DNA from: Serratia marcescens
Lineage (GTDB): Bacteria > Pseudomonadota > Gammaproteobacteria > Enterobacterales > Enterobacteriaceae
DNA length: 64,000 bases
Assembly (NCBI RefSeq): GCF_029846115.1
Contig: NZ_JARVZZ010000001.1
Coordinates: forward strand, 2,728,001 to 2,792,000
Reading direction: 5' to 3'
Part shown: positions 41,750 through 50,226 of the stretch, one piece after another
Layout: every line of letters starts with the position of its first letter
Numbering within the stretch: the first letter of the stretch is position 1
The notes under the pieces: model-generated
Told to the model about the DNA's origin: nothing
The model's database searches: none
The model's input: only the letters and a program-made list of their open reading frames with translations
Translations under genes and position numbers: made by a program

Positions 41750-43066
41750 ATGGTGTGTTCCCACAACAATCATCAGCAGCATAGTCATTCCGCACCTTCG
41801 GCGGAGCACCAGGATAACCTGATGCTGTGCCCGCAGTGCGACATGCTGGTGGCGCTGCCGCCGCTGGCCTATGGCAGCAAAGCGGTATGCCCGCGCTGCA
41901 AAACCACGCTCAGCGCCCGCTGGGACGAGCCGCGTAAGCGGCCGATCGGTTACGCGCTCAGCGCCTTGTTCATGCTGGTGCTGGCCAACATTTTCCCGTT
42001 TATCAACATGCGCGTCGCCGGCCTCGGCAACGAAATCAGGCTGATCCAAATCCCGGAAGTCATGGTGGCGGAAGACTACGCCAGCATGGCCACCTTGTTT
42101 ATGGTGTTCGTGCAGCTGATCCCGGCGTTTTGCATGGTGGCGATCATTCTGCTGTGCGCCAAAGTGCGTTTGCCGCTGGGACTGAAAGAGTGGATGGCCC
42201 GGGTGCTGTTTCAGTTCAAGACCTGGTGCATGGTGGAGATTTTCCTCGCCGGGGTGTTGGTCAGCTTCGTTAAGCTGATGGCCTATGGCGATATCGGCAT
42301 CGGCAGCAGCTTCGTGCCTTACTGTCTGTTCTGCCTGCTGCAGGTGCGCGCTTTCCAGTGCGTGGATAGGCGCTGGCTGTGGCAAGACATCGAACCGGCG
42401 CCGCGTCTCGATCGCCCGTTGACGGTGGGGCGCACCGGCATGCGGCAGGGCGTGCGCTCCTGCGCCTGCTGCACGGCGATCCTGCCGGCCAATCAGGTGC
42501 GCTGTCCGCGCTGCCACACCAACGGCTACGTGCGTCGTCGCCACAGCCTGCAATGGACGCTGGCGCTGCTGGTGACCTCCATCATGCTGTATATTCCGGC
42601 CAACCTGATGCCCATCATGGTGACCGAGGCGTTGGGCAACAAGATGAACTCCACCATCATGGCGGGGGTGATCCTGCTGTGGGGGGACGGCTCTTATCCG
42701 GTGGCGATGGTGATTTTCATCGCCAGTATCATGGTGCCATCGCTGAAAATGCTGGCGATCGGCTGGCTGTGCTGGGATGCCAACGGCAGGAAGAAGCCGC
42801 GCGCCGACAGCGAGCGCATGCACCTGATTTATGAAGTGGTCGAATTCGTTGGCCGATGGTCAATGATCGACGTGTTTGTGATCGCCGTATTGTCGGCGCT
42901 GGTGCGAATGGGGCAGTTGATGAGCATTTACCCCGCGACGGGCGCCGTGCTGTTCGCGCTGGTGGTGATCCTCACCATGTTCGCCGCCATGACATTTGAT
43001 CCCCGGCTGACCTGGGATCGCGCAAGTGAAACAATCAACAAGGAGCCGCAAGGTGACGGAAAATAA
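41750..43066 (+). CDS. pqiA: Intermembrane transport protein PqiA
   Basis: 438 residues from ATG 41750 (E. coli 417). Inner-membrane partner of the PqiBC lipid-transport bridge, paraquat-inducible in E. coli. Two halves, each with a zinc-ribbon-like CxxC pair (CPQCDM and CPRCKT near residues 27-50; CACCTAI and CPRCHT near 238-260) and about four membrane helices. The N-terminus is some 20 residues longer than in E. coli and rich in His. AGGAGG lies 3 nt before the ATG; the GTG codon after it (41753) has better spacing and cannot be ruled out. Overlaps pqiB by 14 bp. Confidence 0.94.
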   Translation: MVCSHNNHQQHSHSAPSAEHQDNLMLCPQCDMLVALPPLAYGSKAVCPRCKTTLSARWDEPRKRPIGYALSALFMLVLANIFPFINMRVAGLGNEIRLIQIPEVMVAEDYASMATLFMVFVQLIPAFCMVAIILLCAKVRLPLGLKEWMARVLFQFKTWCMVEIFLAGVLVSFVKLMAYGDIGIGSSFVPYCLFCLLQVRAFQCVDRRWLWQDIEPAPRLDRPLTVGRTGMRQGVRSCACCTAILPANQVRCPRCHTNGYVRRRHSLQWTLALLVTSIMLYIPANLMPIMVTEALGNKMNSTIMAGVILLWGDGSYPVAMVIFIASIMVPSLKMLAIGWLCWDANGRKKPRADSERMHLIYEVVEFVGRWSMIDVFVIAVLSALVRMGQLMSIYPATGAVLFALVVILTMFAAMTFDPRLTWDRASETINKEPQGDGK

Positions 43067-44699
43067 TCATAGCGTCGCGGACGTCGAGAAGATCAAACGC
43101 TGGTCGCCGGTGTGGATCATTCCCATCGTAACCGCACTGATCGGCGCCTGGATCCTGTTTTACCACTTCAGCCATCAGGGGCCGGTAGTGACGCTGGTGA
43201 CCTCGACGGCGGAAGGGCTGGAAGCGGGTAAAACCAAAATCAAAAGCCGCAGCGTGGACGTCGGCGTGGTGGAAACCGTCACGCTGAGCGATGATTTGAG
43301 CAAGGTGATGGTACAGGCGCGCCTCAATTCCGGCATGGAAAAATTGCTGCGCCAGGATTCCGCCTTCTGGGTAGTGAAGCCGCAGATCGGCCGTGAAGGC
43401 GTCTCCGGGCTGGGGACGCTGCTCTCCGGCGCCTATATCGAACTGCAGCCGGGCAACAAGGGCAAAGACGGCAAAGACAACTATCAGCTGCTCGACGCGC
43501 CGCCGCTGGCCTCTCCGGACGCCAAAGGGCTGCGTATCGTACTGGACAGCGAGAAATCGGGCCAGCTCAACGCCGGCGATCCGGTGCTGTTCCGCGGTTA
43601 TCGCGTTGGGTCGGTAGAGACCAGCTATTTCGATCCTAAAGCGCGCGCCATGCGCTATCAGCTGTTCATTACCGCGCCTTACGATCAGTTGGTCACCACC
43701 AACGTGCGCTTCTGGAAAGACAGCGGCGTGGCGTTTGACATGTCGGCACAGGGCATGCGGGTGGAGATGGGGTCGCTGACTACCCTGTTCAGCGGCGGCG
43801 TCAGCTTCGACGTGCCGGACGGCTGGGATCGCGGCGAACTGGCGAAAGAGAAGGCGGAGTACCAGCTGTTCGACAACCAGCGCAGCACGCAGGATTCGCT
43901 GTATACCGTGCATAAGGACTACCTGCTGTTCTTCTCCGATTCGGTACGCGGCCTGCAGCCGGGCGCGCCGGTCGAATTCCGCGGCATCCGCCTGGGCACG
44001 GTGGCGCAGGTGCCGTTCTATAAAGAAGGCATGGCGCAGCGCCTGGATAACGATTACCGCATTCCGGTGCTGATCCGCATTGAGCCGGATCGGCTTCATA
44101 AACAGCTGGGGGACAATGTCGATATTGAAGGGCATCTGAAAGACGCGGAATCTCGTGGTTTACGCGCCTCGATGAAGTCCGCCAACCTGCTGACCGGTTC
44201 GCTGTATATCGATCTCGACTTCTATCCGCAGGAGAAACCGTGGAAAGGGCCGCGCGAGCTGTTCGGTTATCCGCTGATGCCGACCACCAGCGGCGGTCTG
44301 GCACAGATCCAGCAGAAACTGATGCAGACGCTGGACAAGATCAACGCGATGCCGATCAATCCGATGATCAACGAGGCGACCAAGACGCTGGCGGAAAGTC
44401 AGAAAACCATGAAGTCGACGCAGCAGACCATGAAGTCGTTGAACGACATCATCGCCAGCAAAGAGATGCAGGCGCTGCCGCAGGACATGCAGAAAACGCT
44501 GCTGGAGCTGAACCGCAGCATGAAAGGGTTCCAGCCTGGTTCACCGGCTTACAACAAGATGGTGGGCGATATGCAGCGCCTCGACCAGGTGTTGCGTGAG
44601 CTGCAACCGGTGCTGCGCACCCTGAATGAGAAGAGCAACGCGCTGGTGTTTGAAGCCGCCGGCAGCACTGACCCTCAGCCGAAGAAGGCCACGAAATGA
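43053..44699 (+). CDS. pqiB: MCE-domain intermembrane transport protein PqiB
   Basis: 548 residues from GTG 43053 (E. coli 546). Single N-terminal membrane helix (about 22-42), three tandem MCE domains (about 45-135, 160-245, 285-395) and a long C-terminal helical needle region (about 430-540) that spans the periplasm as a hexameric tube for lipids. GTG chosen because AAGGAG is 7 nt upstream and the protein then matches the E. coli N-terminus; an earlier GTG at 43026 has no such site. Overlaps pqiA (14 bp) and pqiC (4 bp). Confidence 0.94.
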   Translation: MTENNHSVADVEKIKRWSPVWIIPIVTALIGAWILFYHFSHQGPVVTLVTSTAEGLEAGKTKIKSRSVDVGVVETVTLSDDLSKVMVQARLNSGMEKLLRQDSAFWVVKPQIGREGVSGLGTLLSGAYIELQPGNKGKDGKDNYQLLDAPPLASPDAKGLRIVLDSEKSGQLNAGDPVLFRGYRVGSVETSYFDPKARAMRYQLFITAPYDQLVTTNVRFWKDSGVAFDMSAQGMRVEMGSLTTLFSGGVSFDVPDGWDRGELAKEKAEYQLFDNQRSTQDSLYTVHKDYLLFFSDSVRGLQPGAPVEFRGIRLGTVAQVPFYKEGMAQRLDNDYRIPVLIRIEPDRLHKQLGDNVDIEGHLKDAESRGLRASMKSANLLTGSLYIDLDFYPQEKPWKGPRELFGYPLMPTTSGGLAQIQQKLMQTLDKINAMPINPMINEATKTLAESQKTMKSTQQTMKSLNDIIASKEMQALPQDMQKTLLELNRSMKGFQPGSPAYNKMVGDMQRLDQVLRELQPVLRTLNEKSNALVFEAAGSTDPQPKKATK

Positions 44700-45256
44700 T
44701 GAAATGGATCCCGGTAGCCCTGGCGCTGTTGCTCAGCGCCTGCAGCAGTTCGCCACAGAAGACCTACTATCAGTTGCCGGCGCTGGGTGCGCCGGCTGCG
44801 GTCAGCAGCGGCGGCGCCTCCACGCGCCAGCTGTGGCTGGAGCACGTGAGCGTGGCGGATTATCTGGCGCAGAGCGGCGTGGTGTATCAGACCAACGACG
44901 TGCAGTATGTGATAGCGCAGAACAACCTGTGGGCCAGCCCGCTCGACCAGCAGCTGCAGCAAACGCTGGTCACCAACCTGAGCAGCGCGCTGCCGGGTTG
45001 GGTGGTCTCTTCGCAGCCGATGAGCAGCGATCAGGATGTGCTGAACGTCACCATCAGCGGCTTCCACGGCCGTTTTGACGGCAAGGCGATCGTTCGCGGC
45101 GAGTGGGTGCTGAACCGCCAGGGACGCTTGATCAAACGGCCTTTCAACCTGGAATTGAAACAGGGTGAGGACGGTTATGATGCCCTGGTGCGCACGCTGG
45201 CGCAGGGCTGGCAGCAGGAAGCTCAGGCTATCGCAGCACAGATGGGCGGCATTTAG
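44696..45256 (+). CDS. pqiC: Outer membrane lipoprotein PqiC (YmbA)
   Basis: 186 residues (E. coli 187). Lipoprotein signal with lipobox LSAC (Cys 18), followed by SSSPQ, so sorting to the outer membrane is expected. ABC-type transport auxiliary (DUF330) domain. Docks the PqiB tube at the outer membrane. 4-bp overlap with pqiB (ATGA). A strong terminator follows at 45281-45337. Confidence 0.93.
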   Translation: MMKWIPVALALLLSACSSSPQKTYYQLPALGAPAAVSSGGASTRQLWLEHVSVADYLAQSGVVYQTNDVQYVIAQNNLWASPLDQQLQQTLVTNLSSALPGWVVSSQPMSSDQDVLNVTISGFHGRFDGKAIVRGEWVLNRQGRLIKRPFNLELKQGEDGYDALVRTLAQGWQQEAQAIAAQMGGI

Positions 45257-45280
45257 TCATAATTTGGTCTAAAATCGTCT

Positions 45281-45337
45281 AATCCCTGTCAGCGTGGAAA
45301 GTCTTTTTTTCTCACTGGCAGGGATTTCTTTTTTATT
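45281..45337 (+). terminator. Terminator of the pqi operon
   Basis: Twelve-base arms AATCCCTGTCAG (45281-45292) and CTGGCAGGGATT (45315-45326, one G-U pair), a long loop of 22 nt that itself contains a T-run, then TCTTTTTTATTT. Confidence 0.85.
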
Positions 45338-45526
45338 TCAAAAAGTTAAACACTTTCTCAGCAGATCAGCCACTTAGCACTTTCCTCGGGCGTAGCTCAC
45401 AAATATGACATTGGCGTGAATTTTGCGCATTGATCTTCTCTTCTTTTAGCGCTATTGATTACTCGTGGCTGCGCAAAAAGCAGCCATTGTTTTCTTTCCA
45501 CCAGACCAAAATGAGGGAAACGAGGC

Positions 45527-45697
45527 ATGAAGAGACAGAAACGCGATCGTCTGGAAAGGGCGCATTCGAGAGGGTATCAGGCAGGTATTTTAGGGCGTTC
45601 CAGGGAACATTGTCCCTACCAATCATCGGTGGACGCCCGGTCTCAATGGCTGGGAGGTTGGCGAGAAGCCATGGAAGACAGGGCTGTGACCGCTTAA
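45527..45697 (+). CDS. rmf: Ribosome modulation factor RMF
   Basis: 56-residue basic protein, too short for usual ORF cut-offs. MKRQKRDRLERAHSRGYQAG and WLGGWREAMEDR match E. coli RMF (55 aa) throughout, with one extra residue in the middle. Pairs 70S ribosomes into inactive 100S dimers in stationary phase. ATG 45527 follows ACGAGG by 1 nt or GAGGGAAACGAGGC as a whole. Stop at 45695-45697. In E. coli fabA is the next gene; here a two-gene insertion separates them. Confidence 0.96.
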   Translation: MKRQKRDRLERAHSRGYQAGILGRSREHCPYQSSVDARSQWLGGWREAMEDRAVTA

Positions 45698-45723
45698 GCG
45701 GCTCCCTGTCAAATAAAAGGAAT

Positions 45724-45750
45724 AACCTCCGCCCTTTGGCGGAGGTTTTT
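45724..45750 (+). terminator. Terminator of rmf
   Basis: AACCTCCGCC (45724-45733), CTTT loop, GGCGGAGGTT (45738-45747), then T residues. 12 bp before the end of the convergent KAS II gene. Confidence 0.92.
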
Positions 45751-45761
45751 GTTTCAGGCGT

Positions 45762-47039
45762 TTATTTATCCTGCCAGCGCTTCAACAAAATACTCGCATT
45801 CACGCCGCCAAAGCCGAAGCCGTTTGATAAGGCGTAGGTCATATTCATCGATTCCGCCTGTTTCGCGACCAGATGCAAGCCTGCCGCCGCCGGATCGGGG
45901 TTATCCAGATTTAGCGTTGCAGGGGCTATCTGATCGCGCAGAGCCAAAGCGGTAAAGATGGTTTCCAACCCGCCGGCGGCGCCCAGCAGGTGCCCGGTCG
46001 CTGATTTCGTCGAGGTCACGGCGACAGTCCCGGCGGTGCCAAACAGGTGCTTGATGGCATTGATTTCGCCTAAATCGCCTACGGGTGTCGAAGTCGCGTG
46101 CGCGTTTAAATGCTGAACTTCCTCGGGGGCGACGTTCGCCTGCTTCAACGCAATTTTCATCGCCCGATAGGCGCCGTTGCCGTCTTCAGCACCGGATGTC
46201 ATGTGGTAGGCGTCGGCGCTGGTGCCATAGCCGACGATTTCCGCGAGCGGCGTGGCGCCGCGCGCCTGCGCATGCTCCAGCGTTTCAATCACCAGCATGC
46301 CGGCGCCTTCCCCCATGACAAATCCGCTCCGGGCGCTGTCGAAAGGCCGAGAGGCCTGTCGCGCCAACTCGGTCGGTGCGGTGGACATGGCGCGTGCGGC
46401 GGCGAATCCGCCCAGGCTTACGGTGTCGATAGCGGCTTCGGTACCGCCGCATAGCGCGATATCGGCCTCATCATTGCGGAGCAGTCGCACTGCGTCGCCG
46501 ATAGCCTGCACGCCGGCCGCACAGGCGGTGACCGGTGCGCCAATCGGGCCTTTGAAGTGATGTTTGATGGAAACGTGACCGGCCGCCAGATTGACTAGGA
46601 AAGAGGGGATGGTGAATGGCGACAGGCGTTTGGCGCCGCGGCTGTCGGTAATGCGTACCGCCTGGGCAATCGCCGGAAAGCCGCCAATACCCGAGGCGAT
46701 GACAGTGGCGGTGCGCTCTTGCTTTTCCTCCGTATCGGCGATCCAGCCGGCCTGACGAACGGCTTCATCCGCCGCTGCCATGGCAAACAGGATAAAGCGA
46801 TCCATTTTCTTTTGATCCTTGGGGGCGACTGAAGCATCGGGGTTGAATCCCGCTTCAGCATCTTGCGCCAGCTCCGGGACCTGGCCTCCGACCTTGACCG
46901 GCAAATCTGCAACGATCTCGTCAGGTAAAGCCCGAATGCCGGACTCTCCTGTTAATAAACGTTGCCAGATACTCTCCACGCCGCACCCTAACGGTGAAAC
47001 GGCGCCCATGCCGGTAATAACGATACGGCGATTGCTCAT
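45762..47039 (-). CDS. Additional beta-ketoacyl-ACP synthase II (FabF-like)
   Basis: 425 residues (E. coli FabF 413). Condenses malonyl-ACP with acyl-ACP. The thiolase-fold catalytic triad is complete: C173 in VTACAAG, H314 in NAHATSTP, H350 in KSATGHLLGAAGG (K345 also present), plus the C-terminal GFGFGGVNAS loop. It is not the housekeeping fabF, which lies in the acpP cluster. By eye stretches such as CGGTEAAID and FDSARSGFVMGEGAG look more like alpha- or beta-proteobacterial homologues than E. coli FabF. It shares a 4-bp ATGA overlap with the HxlR-type regulator upstream and so forms an operon with it. Target acyl chain unknown; no dedicated ACP is next to it. Confidence 0.9.
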   Translation of the reverse strand: MSNRRIVITGMGAVSPLGCGVESIWQRLLTGESGIRALPDEIVADLPVKVGGQVPELAQDAEAGFNPDASVAPKDQKKMDRFILFAMAAADEAVRQAGWIADTEEKQERTATVIASGIGGFPAIAQAVRITDSRGAKRLSPFTIPSFLVNLAAGHVSIKHHFKGPIGAPVTACAAGVQAIGDAVRLLRNDEADIALCGGTEAAIDTVSLGGFAAARAMSTAPTELARQASRPFDSARSGFVMGEGAGMLVIETLEHAQARGATPLAEIVGYGTSADAYHMTSGAEDGNGAYRAMKIALKQANVAPEEVQHLNAHATSTPVGDLGEINAIKHLFGTAGTVAVTSTKSATGHLLGAAGGLETIFTALALRDQIAPATLNLDNPDPAAAGLHLVAKQAESMNMTYALSNGFGFGGVNASILLKRWQDK

Positions 47040-47563
47040 GACTGCTCCTTGGTAAGTTCGGATAAATCGGCGAGGCGCCGCTGACGCATCAGTTCGGCGC
47101 GTTGACGTATGCCGTCATTTGCCGCAGGCCCTGGTGCCAATATGACAAACTGCGGCGGCACCTGCTGTTGGGTATCGACATTGACCAACTGGACCTGGAT
47201 CGGCCGATCGGTGCGGCCGTCGACTAACAAGGCGCTAATGTCACCGTCGATCAAATGACGATTGCCCCATTGTGAGAGAGCGGCCAGCACGGGGAGAAAA
47301 TCGTTGCCGCGTTCGGTGAGCAGATACTGATAGCGGACCGGCCGCGTTTGATAACGTTGCTTATGCAGAATGCCGTGGGCCACTAAATCCTTCAGGCGTC
47401 GGGCCAGGAGCGTCGGCGACATCCCCAGACTTTGTTGGAATTCGTCGAATTTGGATAATCCCTGAAAGGCATCACGCAGGATCAGGATGCTCCACCATTC
47501 TCCGACGCGATCTAATGAACGCGCGACGGGGCATGGTGCATCGCTAAAGCGAGTTTTTTGCAT
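47036..47563 (-). CDS. HxlR-family winged-helix transcriptional regulator
   Basis: 175 residues from ATG 47563. HxlR/YodB-type DNA-binding domain in the first 105 residues: PCPVARSLDRVGEWWSILIL at the N-terminus, recognition helix around MSPTLLARRLKDLV, wing at RPVRYQYLLTERG. A single N-terminal Cys (C11) sits where redox-sensing HxlR proteins carry theirs. The remaining 70 residues are an extra C-terminal domain not typical of the smallest HxlR proteins. The start at 47563 (GAGG 4 nt upstream) is preferred over 47584 because it leaves two operator-like repeats outside the gene. Probably controls itself and the KAS II gene. Confidence 0.88.
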   Translation of the reverse strand: MQKTRFSDAPCPVARSLDRVGEWWSILILRDAFQGLSKFDEFQQSLGMSPTLLARRLKDLVAHGILHKQRYQTRPVRYQYLLTERGNDFLPVLAALSQWGNRHLIDGDISALLVDGRTDRPIQVQLVNVDTQQQVPPQFVILAPGPAANDGIRQRAELMRQRRLADLSELTKEQS

Positions 47564-47573
47564 ATCGCCTCTT

Positions 47574-47598
47574 TGTAGATACATTTATTGTAGTTACA
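47574..47598 (-). promoter_or_regulatory. Paired operator-like repeats upstream of the HxlR gene
   Basis: TGTAGATACA (47574-47583) and TGTAGTTACA (47589-47598) are two near-identical dyads (TGTA/TACA half-sites) with starts 15 bp apart. They lie just downstream of a possible -10 TATAGT on the minus strand (plus 47606-47611), so a bound repressor would cover the transcription start. Autoregulation is inferred from position and symmetry. Confidence 0.55.
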
Positions 47599-47804
47599 TG
47601 CATGACTATACTAGGCGATTTTGAGGGGCAAGAAAATAACCGGATGCAAAAAACCGCTATCGCGTCGATAGTTGGCTGCAGGGAGGAGCCTTCGCTCAAC
47701 GAGCCTGTAGCTTTGGTCGTTTCGGATAAGCATAGGGCAGAGAAAGGAGGGAAAAGGCGTTGCGATAGCGGACGATTAAAGGTGATGAATGGTCTTTAAA
47801 CGAT

Positions 47805-47841
47805 AAGAGAAAGAAATGCCGCCACGATAGCGTGACGGCAT
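47805..47841 (-). terminator. Terminator of fabA
   Basis: Arms ATGCCGCCACG (47816-47826) and CGTGACGGCAT (47831-47841), ATAG loop, one mismatch. On the minus strand TTTCTTTCTC follows. Confidence 0.75.
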
Positions 47842-47890
47842 GCGCCGAACGTTGGAAAAGAAGACGGTGGCCGCCTTCTCGTCAGCGTGA

Positions 47891-48409
47891 TTAGAACGCT
47901 GTAGTATCCTTGAACAAGCCCACTTTCAGGTCGGTGGCAGTATAGATCACTTCACCATCAACCAGCACTTCGCCATCGGCGACGCCCATGATCAGCTTGC
48001 GGGTGATGACGCGTTTGAAGTTAATGCGGTAGGTCACTTTCTTCGCGGTTGGCAGCACCTGGCCGGTAAACTTGACTTCACCGACGCCCAGCGCGCGACC
48101 TTTGCCTCCGCCACCCAGCCAACCGAGGTAGAAACCGACCAACTGCCACATCGCATCCAGGCCCAGGCAGCCTGGCATGACCGGATCGCCGATAAAGTGG
48201 CAACCGAAGAACCATAGGTCCGGATTAATATCCAGCTCCGCTTCCACATAACCTTTGTTGTGAGTCCCGCCGTCTTCAGTCATCTTGACCACGCGGTCCA
48301 TCATCAACATGTTACCTGCCGGCAACGGTGGGCCACCGGCGCCGAACAGCTCGCCACGGCCGGATGCTTCGAGGTCTTCTTTCGTATAGGAATCGCGTTT
48401 ATCTACCAT
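47891..48409 (-). CDS. fabA: 3-hydroxydecanoyl-ACP dehydratase/isomerase FabA
   Basis: 172 residues, identical length to E. coli. Dehydrates 3-hydroxydecanoyl-ACP and isomerises the trans-2 product to cis-3, the entry to unsaturated fatty acids. Catalytic H71 ([10 protein letters not shown]) and D85 (CLGLDAMW) are in place. The promoter upstream has FadR- and FabR-like sites. With the extra KAS II gene 0.9 kb downstream on the same strand, this locus holds two fatty acid enzymes, but separate terminator and promoter elements mean they are not one operon. Confidence 0.98.
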   Translation of the reverse strand: MVDKRDSYTKEDLEASGRGELFGAGGPPLPAGNMLMMDRVVKMTEDGGTHNKGYVEAELDINPDLWFFGCHFIGDPVMPGCLGLDAMWQLVGFYLGWLGGGGKGRALGVGEVKFTGQVLPTAKKVTYRINFKRVITRKLIMGVADGEVLVDGEVIYTATDLKVGLFKDTTAF

Positions 48410-48447
48410 GTTCTCAGTAAGCCTTATTTTAATGAAGGACGCAGGTT

Positions 48448-48465
48448 AGCTAACACGTGTACGCT
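48448..48465 (-). promoter_or_regulatory. FabR-like palindrome in the fabA promoter
   Basis: On the minus strand AGCGTACACGTGTTAGCT, a near-palindrome like the FabR site known from E. coli fabA/fabB. It fills the 17-bp spacer between TTGTTC (-35) and TAACCT (-10), so FabR binding would block polymerase. Confidence 0.65.
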
Positions 48466-48481
48466 GAACAAGTCCGATCAG
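48464..48481 (-). promoter_or_regulatory. FadR-like site upstream of fabA
   Basis: On the minus strand CTGATCGGACTTGTTCAG, close to the E. coli fabA FadR operator. It covers the -35 region, where FadR acts as activator in E. coli. The site overlaps the stop codon of lonH (48478-48480), so it is partly coding sequence. Confidence 0.65.
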
Positions 48482-50226
48482 CCGTGGTTGAACCAGTTGA
48501 GCCAGCGCAGCGGCCACGGACGACGGCGTTCTTGCAGGCTCACCTGCGCAATCCGTTCCTGTATGGCCGCCAGCAAATTCGGCTGTTGTTCGTCAGAGTA
48601 GAGGCAACCTGTGAGCAAAGGCAAGGCGTCCGCCGCACTCTCTACCGCCCACAGATGAAATTGCCCCTCGCGTACCGCGTCAACGACATCCTGACGCAGG
48701 CACAGGTGGCGCACGTTGGTCATGGGCAGTACGACGCCCTGTTTACCCGTCAGGCCGCGGCGTACACAAACCTCGAAGAACCCTTCGATTTTTTCGTTAA
48801 CGCCACCTATCGGCTGTACGTTGCCGAATTGGTCGACGGAGCCGGTGACGGCGATCTGCTGGGTGATCGGTTGCAGTGACAGGGCGCTGACCAATGCACA
48901 CAGCTCAGCCAGCGAGGCGCTGTCACCGTCCACTTCACCATAAGATTGCTCAAAGACGATGGAAGCGGAGAAGGGCAGTTGTTGATCAAGGTCCAGTTCG
49001 GCGATCAGAAACGCCTGCATGATCATCATGCCTTTAGCGTGCAGGTTGCCGCCCAGTTCGGCTTTGCGCTCGACGTCGGTGAACTCGCCGTCGCCGAGAT
49101 GCACGACGCAACTGATACGTGACGGTTCGCCAAAGCTGCGTGGATGGCCGGGATAATCCAGGACTGACAGACCGTTGATCTGTCCGATCACTTCACCCTC
49201 GGTCTCAATCAGAATCTGACCCAGCTCGATCTCATCCTGCATACGCTCGGCCAGATAGCTTTCACGCCATTCGCGGGCATTTAACGCCGCTTCGAACGCT
49301 TTGGCCGTAATGCGATCCTCTTCGGCATACAGTGCGGCTTCGGACAGCTGCTGGCCAAGCCAAACCGGCGAGAGTGGCAGGATGCCCTGGTCGCCACTGT
49401 AACGTACCGCCTGGACGATCAGCGGCGGCCAGGCGTCGGTCGCCAGCATCGGCAACTGCTGGTCGGCAATCACGCCGTTGACGTAGCCACACCACTGCGC
49501 CATATCATCAATTTCAGTCAGCTGCAGGTCGTCTTCGAATTCACCGTAGATCGCTTGTTCACTCAGTTCCGGCTCGATATCGTGAAAATCAGCCAGGCCG
49601 TGACGGTCGCCGACCACGATCAGCCGCAGGTCCAGCGGCATCGGTGGAATGGCTACCGGCAGCGGGCGGGTTTCGTCTGGCGAAACCCAATGGAACTGAC
49701 GCTGGCCGATCATCTGTTTCAGCCGCAGCCACAGTAACGGCTGAGCCAGCAGCGCACGTGCCGACAGAATCAGAATGCCGCCGTTGGCCTGGTGCACCAG
49801 ACCCGGCTGCAGGGTAATGTCGCCATTGTGGATCCGTACGCAGCCAAACAGCTGTTCCGATTCGATCCACTCCTGGAACAGGCAAGCGCCGCCGGCGGCA
49901 AAAGGTTCATCGCCACGGCTGGCCGGTTCTACGCTGACCTTGCCATCCTGAATGACATAGTGGCTGCCGCAGCATGCCGTATTTTTCGGCAGCAGTGGTT
50001 TGACGGCGTGAGCGATCAGTTCCAGATACTCTCGCGTTTCTTGCGCTTTCAACAGCATGAAACGCGGTGGTGATTGAGGGTGGCAAAATAGCGTCAGGGC
50101 ATTTTCCAGCCGAGGCTGAATGGCGGAAAAGGGCACGGGTGCCAACTGAGCGGCGGTATCAAATATCGCCTGATAAGGCGTTACGTCCGGCAATAAAGAT
50201 TGCCATTCAAGTCGGTTATTGGTCAA
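48478..50226 (-). CDS. lonH: Lon-like protease LonH (YcbZ), ATPase-less
   Basis: 582 residues (E. coli 586). Lon-family Ser-Lys protease without a functional AAA ATPase module. Catalytic Ser in EVDGDSASLAELCAL and catalytic Lys in GGVNEKIEGFFE, both in the C-terminal third; before these a degenerate AAA-like part with an inserted region. The start is uncertain: TTG at 50226 gives MTNNRLEWQSLLPD, aligning with E. coli MTITKLAWRDLVPD, but there is no clear ribosome site and no ATG nearby. The 3' end carries the fabA FadR-like box. Divergent from matP. Confidence 0.9.
   Translation of the reverse strand: MTNNRLEWQSLLPDVTPYQAIFDTAAQLAPVPFSAIQPRLENALTLFCHPQSPPRFMLLKAQETREYLELIAHAVKPLLPKNTACCGSHYVIQDGKVSVEPASRGDEPFAAGGACLFQEWIESEQLFGCVRIHNGDITLQPGLVHQANGGILILSARALLAQPLLWLRLKQMIGQRQFHWVSPDETRPLPVAIPPMPLDLRLIVVGDRHGLADFHDIEPELSEQAIYGEFEDDLQLTEIDDMAQWCGYVNGVIADQQLPMLATDAWPPLIVQAVRYSGDQGILPLSPVWLGQQLSEAALYAEEDRITAKAFEAALNAREWRESYLAERMQDEIELGQILIETEGEVIGQINGLSVLDYPGHPRSFGEPSRISCVVHLGDGEFTDVERKAELGGNLHAKGMMIMQAFLIAELDLDQQLPFSASIVFEQSYGEVDGDSASLAELCALVSALSLQPITQQIAVTGSVDQFGNVQPIGGVNEKIEGFFEVCVRRGLTGKQGVVLPMTNVRHLCLRQDVVDAVREGQFHLWAVESAADALPLLTGCLYSDEQQPNLLAAIQERIAQVSLQERRRPWPLRWLNWFNHG

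Larger units (their letters stand above)
47564..47890. other. Intergenic region between the HxlR gene and fabA
   Basis: 327 bp. It carries the HxlR promoter and repeats on the left and the fabA terminator on the right (47805-47841). A 65-codon plus-strand frame at 47602-47799 has no ribosome site and no recognisable product and is not counted as a gene. Confidence 0.5.

Noticed and set aside
45430..45837. 135-codon frame across rmf
   Set aside because: It is a shifted reading of rmf and its leader; the real rmf frame encodes a full RMF protein.
47602..47799. 65-codon frame upstream of the HxlR gene
   Set aside because: No ribosome site, no recognisable domain, and it lies over the presumed regulator promoter.
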